Source: Euborellia annulipes
Lineage: Eukaryota > Arthropoda > Insecta > Dermaptera > Anisolabididae
Length of the DNA stretch: 64,000 nt
NCBI GenBank assembly: GCA_023213315.1
Contig: JAKCPI010001932.1
Location: forward strand, 1 to 64,000
Direction: 5' to 3'
Made by a program: the position numbers and the translations under genes. The notes under the pieces were generated by a model, which saw only the letters and a program-made list of their open reading frames with translations, searched no databases and was not told the origin of the DNA. Below, piece by piece: positions 49,310-59,809 of this stretch; positions within the stretch are counted from its first letter, which is position 1, and every line of letters begins with the position of its first letter.

Positions 49310-49984
49310 GTTTCCTGAGAAAAATAAAATCCCTACTTTCTTGTACAACAGCTTCTTTATTATAAACGTGTTAATAAAGGAATTAATTAAACAAAATATT
49401 TTGATGAAGTAATTGAAAAAAAAAATGATTTAACTTTTAAAATGTCCATTGTTATTTTAAATTTAAAATTAAAAGGTTTTTTTTTTTATATTTGACCATC
49501 AGTTGGCCATACTACAATTTCTATTCAACTGTCAAAACATTAGAACAAAACTAGATTATTTATTTTTCCAAGTATCTTTTTATTTAATTAATAAATATTT
49601 TATGATCTTAGTTTAAAAAAACCATTTGTGAGAATTAATAAACGAAATCTTGAATAGTTTTAAACAAATATAAGAACATGGAAGATGATGAAATGATTTT
49701 CCCAAGGTATATTACATTGTATATGTAAAAATTAATAATATTTAAATATTTAACCATAGGATTTTATACAAAATTGAAAAGTAATTCCCTCTTCCAGTCT
49801 TAGCTTTTAAATATTGATGTTTACTTCAAATTTGCCTATAGATGGTTTATGAAATTAGTTTTTCATGACCTCTCTATGCATCGCCATTTATAGTTCAATA
49901 TTTTTCGAGATCTATATATTTTAATAAGATATTAGTATTCAATATACCGCGATTCGGACTGTACCAGTCATAGATATATTTAAC
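49310..49984. other. AT-rich intergenic DNA
   Basis: No gene recognised; only A/T runs and short frames. Confidence 0.5.
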
Positions 49985-50170
49985 ATGGTTGTGAGTAAGC
50001 TTTTTGTTCGTGGATCATAAAGGGAATCAAGGATCCAGTGGCTTGGTGCAATGGATAGCACACGATGTCCAGGAAAGGCTGGAGATCATGGGTTCGGTTC
50101 CCGGAGGCTTGGCCCACCAACATAAAAGCATACTCACAACCATGTTGGATATAGGCCATTTTATATTGTC
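49985..50170 (+). mobile_element. tRNA-derived SINE-like repeat
   Basis: A tRNA-like unit (ggcttggtgcaatggatagc, gggttcggttccc) at about 50038-50110 is enclosed by inverted gtgagtatgctt-like arms: atggttgtgagtaagctttt at 49985 and agcatactcacaaccat at about 50128-50144. The enclosing inverted repeat is unusual for a SINE. Confidence 0.5.
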
Positions 50171-50245
50171 GCATAATGAAAATTTACTACTAAATCAGAA
50201 GTAGACTCGACGTCAGGTCTAGTAGTAATTTATGGGAATCAAATG

Positions 50246-51687
50246 GCATGATACAAATGCACAAGGTATTTCCACGCGCACATTTTCGCTCTCTCTCTAG
50301 TTCTCTGTGACGTCACGTGGCAGGCAGATACCATGATACAAATGCACAAGGTATTTCTACGCGCACATCTTCCCCCTATCTCTGGTTCACTGTAACACGT
50401 GGCAGGCAGATACTACAAGATATTTAGATATTACTAAATGCATTATTGAACTGTGAAGTCAAAATGTCGTACTGTGCAGTTTATGGGTGTAGTAATTTTA
50501 GTAAAAAAACATCGGGAATAATATATCATAGATTTCCAAGGGATGAAACTTTATCTAAATTGTGGACAAATGCCTGCGACAGGGATGATAAGATTAATGT
50601 TAAAAATGGTAAGTGTTTTTCTTTCCAAAAAAATAATCAAAAATTATTATTTTAATAATAATTTTATTACCATATTTAAATACAGCGAGAATATGTTCCG
50701 AGCATTTTAATTTGGACTGTTATCAACGAGACTTGACAAAAGAGGATTTTACAATTATTACAACAAAAAATAGGCGTAATTTGAAAAAAGATGCTGTACC
50801 TACGGTAAAAATATCAAAAAGAAACAAGGAAATTTTCGGGAGCAAATCAAAAAGAGTGCGTACAAGACAAAAGAAAAAAATTGTAAATGAACTGATACAA
50901 GACAAAGATATTAGGTAATTTTTTTATTTTATAATAATTTTTAAAAAATATATGATATAGAGCTTTATCGATTTAGATCAAAATATTCATTTCTTGGCAA
51001 TAATTTAAAGAAATTTGATAAAATAAATGAAACTTTAAACTGGATAACATTTATATCCAAGTGAAAATTTATATTCAATTTTTAAAGTTGCAGAGGATAT
51101 GTTTATAGAGTTTCATGGAGATAATTTCAATAAAAACAATAATATAATAACGAATTTAGCTAATGAGATTCATAGCAAAACTAAGCATATTGAAGATATC
51201 CCTATAGAAATTTTAAAATATATAAAAGTACGGACGTATATTAGAATACGAAAAATTAATCGGGAACTTTTGCAAAAAAATTTTTGTCATAAACAAAGTA
51301 GGGCCAAAGAAAATTAAAAATTTCTATAATACATTTTTAATATTAAGTAATTTTAATTTGATATTTAACATTAAATATCACATATATACATTAAATGAAT
51401 CCTATACTATGAATATTTTTGTGTTCATTTATTTTTGGACTGTATCAAAGTTATAAAATAATAGCTTGTACTAACTTATTTTTTACAAAATAAAATTCAC
51501 TTTTAATAAAATAAACATATTTAAAAGTAATCATATTTGTTTTGTTTTTATTCTCATAAAATCTGTTAATATAAGCAAACAAAACTGTGATTACCCCTCT
51601 GCTCCGCATAGCAAACTTGCTTATCTGCCTGCCACGTGACGTCATGCGCAGAGTAGAAGTGAACATACCTTGTTTTCTTGTATCATG
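50246..51687 (+). mobile_element. P-element-like transposon, internally deleted (KP-like)
   Basis: Flanked by an exact 8-bp direct repeat atcaaatg (50238-50245 and 51688-51695). The termini are CATGATACAAATGCACAAGG at the left (after one extra g) and, inverted at the right, CATGATACAAGAAAACAAGG; the 31-bp ends of the Drosophila P element begin CATGATGAAATAACATAAGG, 14 of 20 positions equal to the left end. A perfect 23-bp subterminal inverted repeat starting tgacgtcacgtgg lies at 50308-50330 and 51622-51644. The left end is present twice in tandem (from 50247 and from 50332). The only gene inside is a three-exon THAP protein; the catalytic RNase H-like core of P transposase is absent from the 1.4 kb. 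Thus it is non-autonomous, comparable in layout to Drosophila KP elements. Confidence 0.88.
50464..51317 (+). CDS. THAP-domain protein from truncated P transposase
   Basis: Exons 50464-50608, 50686-50914 and 51062-51317 join in frame to 209 residues. Residues 1-88 are a complete THAP zinc finger: C4 and C9 (CAVYGC), RFP at 24-26, W34, C52 and H55 (ICSEHF), and the closing AVPTV (85-89). A lysine/arginine-rich stretch follows (SKSKRVRTRQKKKI). The last exon includes FIEFHGDNF and KVRTYIRIRKIN, which I take to be the C-terminal end of a P-type transposase, implying that the deletion joined the N- and C-termini and removed the DDE core. The predicted function is DNA binding without cleavage, hence a possible repressor. 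The start is the ATG giving MSYC, preceding the first zinc ligand. The third junction (acceptor at 51060-51061) was chosen because it alone keeps frame; the junctions need transcript proof. Confidence 0.8.
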
Positions 51688-52325
51688 ATCAAATGATATG
51701 AATAAGACCCAAAAACATTTGATTTTTCTTTTTCTAAATTCAACAAAATCCCCCCCGAGACAAAACCCATTTATGAGGTGAGATCAAAATGTTTCAGAAA
51801 TTATTTTTTTTAGAAATTACTTATAATTACAAGGTTTATTGGTCTTTGTCTTCATCTAAGTACTTCCTTTGAAAAGCTATACGATCTTTCCACTGATATA
51901 AATGAAAACAGGATAAAGTCCATAGGAGAGCAGATCTGCAAAGTACGGGTGCTGGTGAACTTGTCAAGACCTTTTTCTCTACAATAATTGCGACTGAGCT
52001 ACACAGAATGAACAGCCAGTCACGTTGTCATGATACAGCACCCGAAGCCATGATTTTCATCCTCTAGTTCCCGTACTTTGGGCTATTTGTCTCAACTGAC
52101 GAAAGAAAAATCCCCCGCGGAGCTTAACAGCAAGCCAGAAGATGAATTTTCACTGTCGTTTAGGAGTTTCCATGGGGAGTACTTTGAAGGGGACAATGTG
52201 CATTAACTTGTAAATTTTTTGGAACTATTTGATCCCTCCTCTTTGATTTTAATTCTATAATATAAATATTGATTTTAAAATGAAATTAAATAAAATGTTT
52301 ATTTTTATTTCTCTCAAGCCATCCC

Positions 52326-55246
52326 ATGGAACCCGAACCAGGCTTCATAAGAGCAACTTCACAAAATCTTCCAAAATTAGAACTTCAAACTTTCACTACG
52401 TTCTTTTTTAAAAATACTGATTATCTTTCCACGCTAAAAAGGTAATAATAACATTTCTCTAGGACCTAGATGTATATATTATAATTAACATTTTATTTTT
52501 TAGGGATGAAGGCTCACTATTTGTTAACTATGGTGATCCAAGTATTGGTTATGTTCAATTCAAGAAGAATTCCACTGAAATTGTTATTAAATCTGTGATT
52601 AAAATAGATATAAAGGCTGAAAATTGCTCTGTAACGCTAACCCTTAAAGACAATGAAGTCATATCTATAACATGCTCCAATTGTAAAGGTATTTAATTTT
52701 TCTTTAAATATAAATTAGGGCTACGGTTACATAAGATAAAATTCTGATTTGTTCCATTAGTTTTATAAATTGTAAGAATCCAAAAAGATAGTTTAAAATA
52801 GATTTTTTCTAACGAAAAATACTGAAAACAAAAAGAACTTTCTTTCAATTAGAGCCGTTGTTTCATTATTTAGCTATATGCCAATGGGCGTACCGAGCGA
52901 GGGGCAGGGGGCAGCCCCCCCCCCCCCCCCTAGAAGCAAGAAAAAAAATTAAATGTTTATAAAGTGATGAAACGAAACAAAATTAGGTAGGGCGATAGCG
53001 ACAGGGACTCGTTAGGACTCGAGGGTTTTTATGCCTTTAATTCGAAGGCTTTTCCCCTATATATAAAAAAAGCTATGTCACAATCTGAACGGCCGCCCTC
53101 TAGATTTGTTCCTGGGTACGCCCTTGTATATACCTGGTATACGGTATATTTGTGAAGATATCTTTCTTCGGCTTAAGTTGCGTCGGATATTGAGATTTAC
53201 TCGACGTTTTCACTCCCCTTTTGGAGCCAAAGAAGTAACGGTGGAGGCGGATTGTTTTCGAGCTCGTATTCTATGGCTGAAAACCTCAAGGAAATTGCAA
53301 CATCGAACGGAGAAAGTCTCATTGGTTGTTGAGATTTACTCGACGTTTGTTAGTTAAAGAGGAGTAGGAGCGGGGATTATTGTGACAGAAAGTTATAATT
53401 TTTTTAAAGACTTATTAAATTATGGAAATTAATTTTTTTTTATTATCAAGTAAATACAGAAAAACAAACTGTCTCAATAATTTTAAAATTTAAAAATGAA
53501 TTTATTTTTATTATATAATCACATATTAATTAAGAAAAATTTAAAGTAAGTTTAGATGATTTATTTAAAAATTAACTACAAATAGTTTAGCATTCTTGCA
53601 AAAGATGGCAGGCTAGTCTAACAGCCGATATTATCAGATCCCCCATTAGCCAATATCTTGCCTATATTTATATATATTTATGCTTTTATAAAAGATACAT
53701 AATATATAATAACATTTATAAAGTATTCATTGTTAAAAGATCAATAAAAATCAACCAAATGCATTAAATATTATTAGCTACCATTCTGACATCTATTGGC
53801 AAATTTTCGTATATAGGTAGTTTTTTTTTGGCTTACTTTTTCTTATCGGCAAAACATGCGTAACAGCTTCGCTCCTACTCCCCCTTAAGAATGAGCTCGT
53901 TGTCTCTAATCAGAGACCAAACACCAACACCCCGACTTGGGAAGGAGGCAGATTGAGGCCCCGCAGTCATCCTAAATCAAACACAAACACAATTACACAC
54001 CACCAACTCTTCCTCTGAGGTATCTACCAAATGGACCTGGGGCCAAGCACGATTGTGATCCCACCTCCTAACTCCTTTCTCTCTTGAAAATAGCTTCAAC
54101 AACCAACCCGCATACCCCCGGTCGCTAACATATAAAATATTTACCTGGTAAAAATGAACAAATTTTCTTATTTATGTAACCAACAGCCGCCTAGTTATAA
54201 ATTTTAATTTTAACCTTTATAATCATCATCATATAATTTATTCTCTTAAATATTTTTTAGAAAATTGTTATCATGGATTAGCTCTTTTATTTTGGCTTCA
54301 TCGTAGAAGTGAAGAGCAATCACAAAGAGAAATGATAAATTATTGGCAAAAACCTCAATTGGACACCAAAGAAGAATGTTTAACAACATCTGAATTTGAT
54401 TGCAATCTTGAACCTGTTCAGAGAGATACACCTTGTAAAGAAAAAGATGACCAAAACATAATTAGAACACATATTGTAAATGAATTTATAAAACTTGGAG
54501 TGGTCAACCCTCTAGTTCGATACTCAAGTCCACTTTCAAAAGTCCAATCGTTATCACTTCATCTTCTCATGTTAGAATATAAGATATCCCTTGATGGGAA
54601 TGGAAGCGCTCACAAATTTCTCAGCATGTGCGGCACTTGTATGGACGAGGAGACGTGCGGACAAGTCGAAAAAGAAACGAAAGGAAGATTTAAAAGCAAT
54701 CTCTGGATGGAAATGCGCTACGCAAGAATAACACCAGCGAAACTTTATTATTTAAATGAAGTTATTTACGAAGAGGATTTAATCCAATGGGTAATGGGAG
54801 AAAAGAAATTAAAACCAAAAAAAGAAATTAAAAGAATCGAGACGATACAGGGAAGTATTAAAATAATTATTGAACAGCACACGAAAAAAACCTTTTCTCC
54901 CTGTGGGGCGATCCTGAATGGGAAGCATCCCTTCTTAATAGCATGCCCTGATTTTATTTGTGACGATTTAATTGTCGATATTAAATGTCCTCCGACAGAA
55001 AATGTATTAAAGAAGTATTTATCAAGTGAACAGTGCTTAAATGACAAATACAATGATTTGATTAATCTTCAAATGTATATAGCTGATAAAAAAGCAGCTA
55101 TTGTTTGTATAGCTTATCCAGATTTCGAAAAGTCGAGGAAATTAACGATATTCAATGTCGAATATGACCAGAAAAATATTGAAAAGTATATTTATAAAGG
55201 ACAATCATTTTGGATTAGACATATTTTTCCTTTACTAATTAGTTAA
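52326..55246 (+). CDS. SWIM zinc finger plus YqaJ-type nuclease protein
   Basis: Exons 52326-52441, 52504-52688 and 54261-55246 join in phase (428 residues). The N-terminus begins PGFIRATSQNLPKLEL; around the second junction is a SWIM-type cluster C-x2-C-x4-C-x-H (CSNCKGENCYH) followed by GLALLFWLHRRSEEQ. The C-terminal half is a YqaJ/lambda-exonuclease-like PD-(D/E)XK domain: WMEMRYARITPAKL, then IACPDFI and VDIKCPP (Asp, and Asp-Ile-Lys in place of Glu-Ile-Lys), and a glutamine-containing NLQMYIADKK. This SWIM-YqaJ architecture recurs in arthropods, often linked to mobile DNA; the substrate is unknown. The canonical upstream Glu of the nuclease fold is not obvious, so activity is uncertain. 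An acceptor at 52317-52318 just before the ATG indicates an upstream untranslated exon. Intron 2 (about 1.6 kb) is repeat-filled. AATAAA follows the stop closely (about 55258). Confidence 0.8.
52883..53128. mobile_element. hAT MITE in intron 2 of the SWIM-YqaJ gene
   Basis: The termini caatgggcgtacc and, inverted, caagggcgtaccc are hAT-like; the interior matches 43913-44194 in inverse. Flanks (ctatatgc and tatatacc) are not an exact duplication. Confidence 0.75.
53140..53345 (+). repeat. Repeat module related to 15480-15600
   Basis: Shares gagatttactcgacgtttt and ccttttggagcc with the block beside IARS2; the word gttgagatttactcgacgtt returns at about 53328-53347. Confidence 0.7.
53900..54120 (-). 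repeat. Inverted relative of the 15.6-15.9 kb repeat
   Basis: Read on the minus strand it carries gactgcggggcctcaatctg, then cctcccaagtcgg and ggtctctgatt, the same order of words as 15720-15800. Confidence 0.75.
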
Positions 55247-55269
55247 ATTTAATGGATTAATAAAAACTG

Positions 55270-56330
55270 ATTTGAGAGAGGAGTTAGAACAAAAAGGTTT
55301 ATTAGTAAACAAGAAAAAACATTCACAACATCATACACGGCCACCTTGTTCAGAAAATTAATTCAACAATTAACACTCAGGCTTGTGATTAATCTATATA
55401 AATTTAACATAATTAATTAGAGCTTTGAAGAAACCAAACAAGCACCAGCATTATAAATTTTTTTACTAAATCATTCACAGTTAAAGTTTTTCTTTGATTT
55501 GATTTTATCTTTAGTCCAGCTAGTCAAAAAATTACTAATGAATTTTTTTAGGTGATTTTTTTAACCGTCTAGCTATTTGCACAATTGTAAACAAAATCAA
55601 TGACAATGACTTATTTTCTTGTTTTATACAAAAAAAGTGAACAGAGTAATAATGTTGTGATATAAATAAAGAGGTAGATCTTCTTTTTCCCTACAAGATG
55701 GCGGTCTTATCTCAATATCGATCATAATGGCTCTTGGTTCCTTCATGCATAACATGGTCCAATCAGAGCTCTGAATAGATAGGTATTCGCAGTCGCCATT
55801 TTGAGTCCAAATATCATATACTTTAATGAATATTTTTTGGGTACCAAATGGCTACCAAATTTACTTTAATTTTGCAAGCTCTAATCATTCTGCCAATTGA
55901 TAAAATTTTCTCATGTTAAAAAATAAATGTAAATTACTCCCCCTTATTTTTATTTTTTTCAAATTTTAATTTTAAAAAATTTGTAAATTCATACACTTGA
56001 ATTAATACAAAACATAGAGATTATAAAAAATCTCTTTGATTACTAATCAATAAGTAATTAAACATTTCCTGTCTAGCATCACCTTATTTTGACTTTTTTT
56101 TACCTAAAATATGTTATTACGTTCCTTGATTTCTTTAAATTAATAGTCATATAAATAGAAAAAATGATTACAATAAAGTTTTGATTTTCTTTATTGATAA
56201 ATGTGTTTTCATTCGCTATAATTTGCCCCTTGTGTGCAATCTACTCGTATTTGATCCCAGTATCGATGTATTTTTTGAGGTGACTTTCTTTGAGGAACTT
56301 GTACCGGACGTTACAAGTTCCTATCGATTT
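55270..56330. other. Intergenic DNA, little recognised
   Basis: AT-rich. A piece at 55680-55765 (ccctacaagatggcgg, tggttccttcatgcataaca) shares words with 48541-48630 beside the MADF gene, so it is a dispersed repeat. No gene seen. Confidence 0.5.
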
Positions 56331-56339
56331 TTTGTATCT

Positions 56340-56648
56340 ATTTCTAATGAAAATTTCTCTTTGAGAGGCCCCGGGGCCCTCAGGGCTCAAGTAAAAACGG
56401 AAAAATTTAGATAGAAAAAAAAAATTTTTATGAAAATTACTCTTTGAGAGGCTCTGATCCCTTGAGGGTCCGAGGGGTATACGGTATTTTAAAAATATTT
56501 TTGTGTATGGAGGAGAGGGATATTTAAAGATGAGTACCCCCCCCCCCCCAAAAAAAAAAAAAAATTCAATATAAGCTTACACCTATGTATTTAGGCCCCC
56601 ACTTCTAGTGCCGCCCCCAGGCCCCCAACTACCTCGGTACGCCTCTGA
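56340..56648 (-). mobile_element. Truncated copy of the 82-bp-array hAT element
   Basis: In inverse orientation it ends in cctcggtacgcctctg, the start of the element at 3672, and contains about 1.5 array units (ctttgagaggccccggggcc). The opposite terminus is missing. Confidence 0.85.
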
Positions 56649-56968
56649 GTCCATCTTCGGATATTTCTAAAAAGTAATTTATTTATGAAATAAATGTTTT
56701 AAAGCCCTTAAATCGTTTACCCAGGTATGCTCCTCGAAGCTACCTGAAGCAAAGAAGAAAGATTAATTTTTTTTAAGGAACTAACGTTAGAGTAACGCGT
56801 TCCAGGAACTTGTAACTTGTATCGAGTTGCTCAAAAATCGAGGAACGGCCCAGCCCTGTATATAGGTAAGAGAACAAGTAACAATTTTTTAAACCAAGCG
56901 CCCTGGCTGATTAAGGAACTAGTGCGCCCTTCTGGCTGGTCGAGCAGTTAGTTGGAATTTGTGCCAAA

Positions 56969-57318
56969 CAGAGTTGGCAAGTTTTATCCCGCCGAGTATA
57001 ATACACGGTTTTATACATGTATAAAACTATCGCGGATAAAACTACGCGATGTATAAAAGGTATAAAACTGTAAAAAACCAACCCCTCCCCTGAAAAAACA
57101 GCTTAAAGCTTTCATATTTTATAATGTTCTAAAGCATTGACGATGTTGTTTGCTTTTTATTTAGTGAATAATATAATCAAAATGTTAATAATTGAAAAAT
57201 GAAATTTTATTTGAATTTCCTTTCTCGTCGGATTTGCGCATGCGCATCCAAGTTTTATACAAGTTTTATCCGCAATTTTTGTATAAAACTGCAAAGTCGT
57301 GTATAAAACACAACTCTG
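56969..57318. mobile_element. hAT MITE, 350 bp
   Basis: Ends cagagttg...caactctg with exact 8-bp duplication gtgccaaa (56961-56968 and 57319-57326). The interior is rich in ttttatacaagttttat-like and tataaaact words in both orientations. Confidence 0.9.
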
Positions 57319-57756
57319 GTGCCAAATGTCAACATTGGCCAACTCTGGCGAGTTTGCATATCTATTTTTTATCTATGGATCAGTGATAAATATTGCGATC
57401 AGGCTATAAAAGAAGAAATCTATTATTTTTTAAATCACATTATAAGGTTAGTCCATATTTAACTTATATTTATTATTCTAATAAGAATTTACTTATTTTT
57501 ATCTTTTTTTTTTGTTAATACATTTATAATTATTATATTTTTATTTTATCTATCTAACCTCACCTTTTAATGACAAATTGTAATTTTAAAACAAAAAAAA
57601 AATAAATAAATATAAATAAAACGTAGCCTTGGAATTAAAATAAGATTTCACAAATGTGCTATGATTTTACATAAATAAATTAAACATAAAAATTATTAAT
57701 TCTTGATTATATTTATTTGAAAAATAATAAGTAAATGATTCTAAGCCCAAATCATT

Positions 57757-58980
57757 TACTTGGGCCGTTGCTTCTCCTGGGTGAGCTTGTTGCCCCGACT
57801 TTTTTGTAGTGCGAACCCACTTCGTTTTTTTTTATAGTAAAATATACGATATTTCTCATTTTATTGCTAAAAGAAGTATTCTAGAAGCACATATATTTGT
57901 TATTTTACCTTATATTCTACTTATTTTATCAATAAAATGATGAAATGTTGTATATTTTATAAAATATGTTATAGGCTAGGGCCCTCTTGCATCAGATCTC
58001 GTCGCCATATTTAGCCCTGAGTTAACCTCCTTTTGAGTAATTTCATATAGATATATGGGGAATTCACACTTTTTTTCTCATTCACACTCACACTCCACAC
58101 ACATTCATACAGTCTTTTCGGCAACTCAGGCCATTTAAGACTTTAGACGATAACCGTTATTGATAAATATACATATATGGGGTCCAGGCATTCTTATTTA
58201 AGCCATTTGGTATCCAATTGGCTTAAATAAAATCATATATGGGGAATTGGAGAAGGTCCGGGCTAAAGTTAGCCCAGGCCAAAGGTGGGGCTAAGATTTA
58301 GCCCTGGGTTGACACGTACGAACATGTATTATGAACTCAAGCATCCTAACTTCACCAATATAAATGTAAAAAATAATATAAATGCAATATGGAATCTACC
58401 GTTTTTTTGTTATTATTCATTTTATGTCAATCAGGATTATACTCGTATATCCAGGATATATTGCAAGTTGTTGAATATTCTCCTAACTTCATCTAAGGCA
58501 TTGCACATGTCTTGTTAATAAAACTATTTGTTTTCAAATTGAATGCAAATTGATATTAAATATTTATATAAATATTTTCAGTTGATATTACTTCTTGTTA
58601 AGTGAAAATAAAAGGTATATTTCTTTTTGAAATTATCTTTATTTGAGCCACACAGCTGGCAATTTGTCAAAATAGTTGTGAAGATTGGAACAATTGACTA
58701 ATTGTTATGTGAACTCTAATAAATCTTGTTTATTTTTTTGAAAATTTTCAAATTTTAGCAAAAAAAATTAAATTCTTATATTTAAATGTATATTAATAAT
58801 ATTTATTTAAATTATGGGTGATAATATCAATTTTTATTTTTAATAATTCTTATAAGATGCCTTAATGGAGTTGCAAACTTCACAAACAGAACATGATTTG
58901 TTCCCCCGGAAGAGGGTTTCTGCATTACAAAAAAGCCATTTAGCCCGGGGCTAACAAACTCACCCAGGATGAAGCAACCG
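57757..58980. mobile_element. Probable TIR element of 1.2 kb
   Basis: About 40-bp imperfect inverted ends: gccgttgcttctcctgggtg at the left, and its relative inverted at the right (cacccaggatgaagcaac). The interior holds a SINE fragment (58060-58240) and two copies of tagccctg.gtt (58015, 58295), but no transposase. Confidence 0.6.
58060..58240 (-). mobile_element. Headless SINE S1 fragment
   Basis: Matches the SINE body (gtcttttcggcaactcaggc, cggttat, ggggtccaggcattctta), but the tRNA-like head is absent. Confidence 0.8.
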
Positions 58981-59468
58981 CCCTTAGTCCATTTGTAACA
59001 ATATGATTTAATTGAAATTTAGGAGAATAGCAAAATGTCAATTTTTCTCTTTTCTTTGTTATTTGGAATTTTTTTTTTATTATTTATATTAATCCATTTT
59101 TCAGCTACCGAGGCGATTCAAGTGTATTTATCATATATATATTATTGTACCCATGGCAACTTGAGAACGTTCCACACTTATTTGGCATTTACCTTAGGAG
59201 TTATAGAGCTTGAAAGTAAATAGTGAAAAATTTGGCCGAAAATATTAAACTGAGGCCTTAAATTAATAATCAATAAAATTAACGAGGTGATTGACATCAT
59301 ATCAATCAATGGGAGCATTGATTTCATATCCTCCCTCGTCCTTTTATCTTGCCTAATTGATTTCCCTAATCCTATATGTTAGTATTATTTAGTTTTAATT
59401 CAATAAAAAAAAAATGAGGATTTTAGTCTATTTAATCTTCCACACAATCTTTTATTATTCAATCATCT

Positions 59469-59774
59469 AGACTGGGGGGGGGAGGGAAGGAGAAAAAAAA
59501 TCAAAAATATATATTACAAATAGAAAAGAAAAAATATAATCATTCGGTCGCAAAAGGAAAGTCCGGGGGGATGAAAAAAAAATTTGGTTGGGGGGACATG
59601 GGGAAAAATTTGGTTCTACGGGGCGGCAAAAATTTAGCTCTAAAAAAAAAGGTAAAATATTTTTACGGACTGGAAAAAATTTCCCCCAAGGCAAAAAAAA
59701 CTTCGGTTCGAAAAAAAAATTTTCACAGAAAAATATTTGAATGCCCCCTCCCGGAAAACCCAGAAACGGCACTG
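59469..59774. mobile_element. hAT MITE just upstream of the Harbinger-derived gene
   Basis: Flanked by an exact 8-bp duplication aatcatct (59461-59468 and 59775-59782). The interior is an inverse relative of 21335-21709 (tacggactggaaaaaatttc). It ends 33 bp before the splice acceptor of the next gene's coding exon. Confidence 0.82.
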
Positions 59775-59809
59775 AATCATCTAATATAATATTTATAATT
59801 TTTTCAGAA

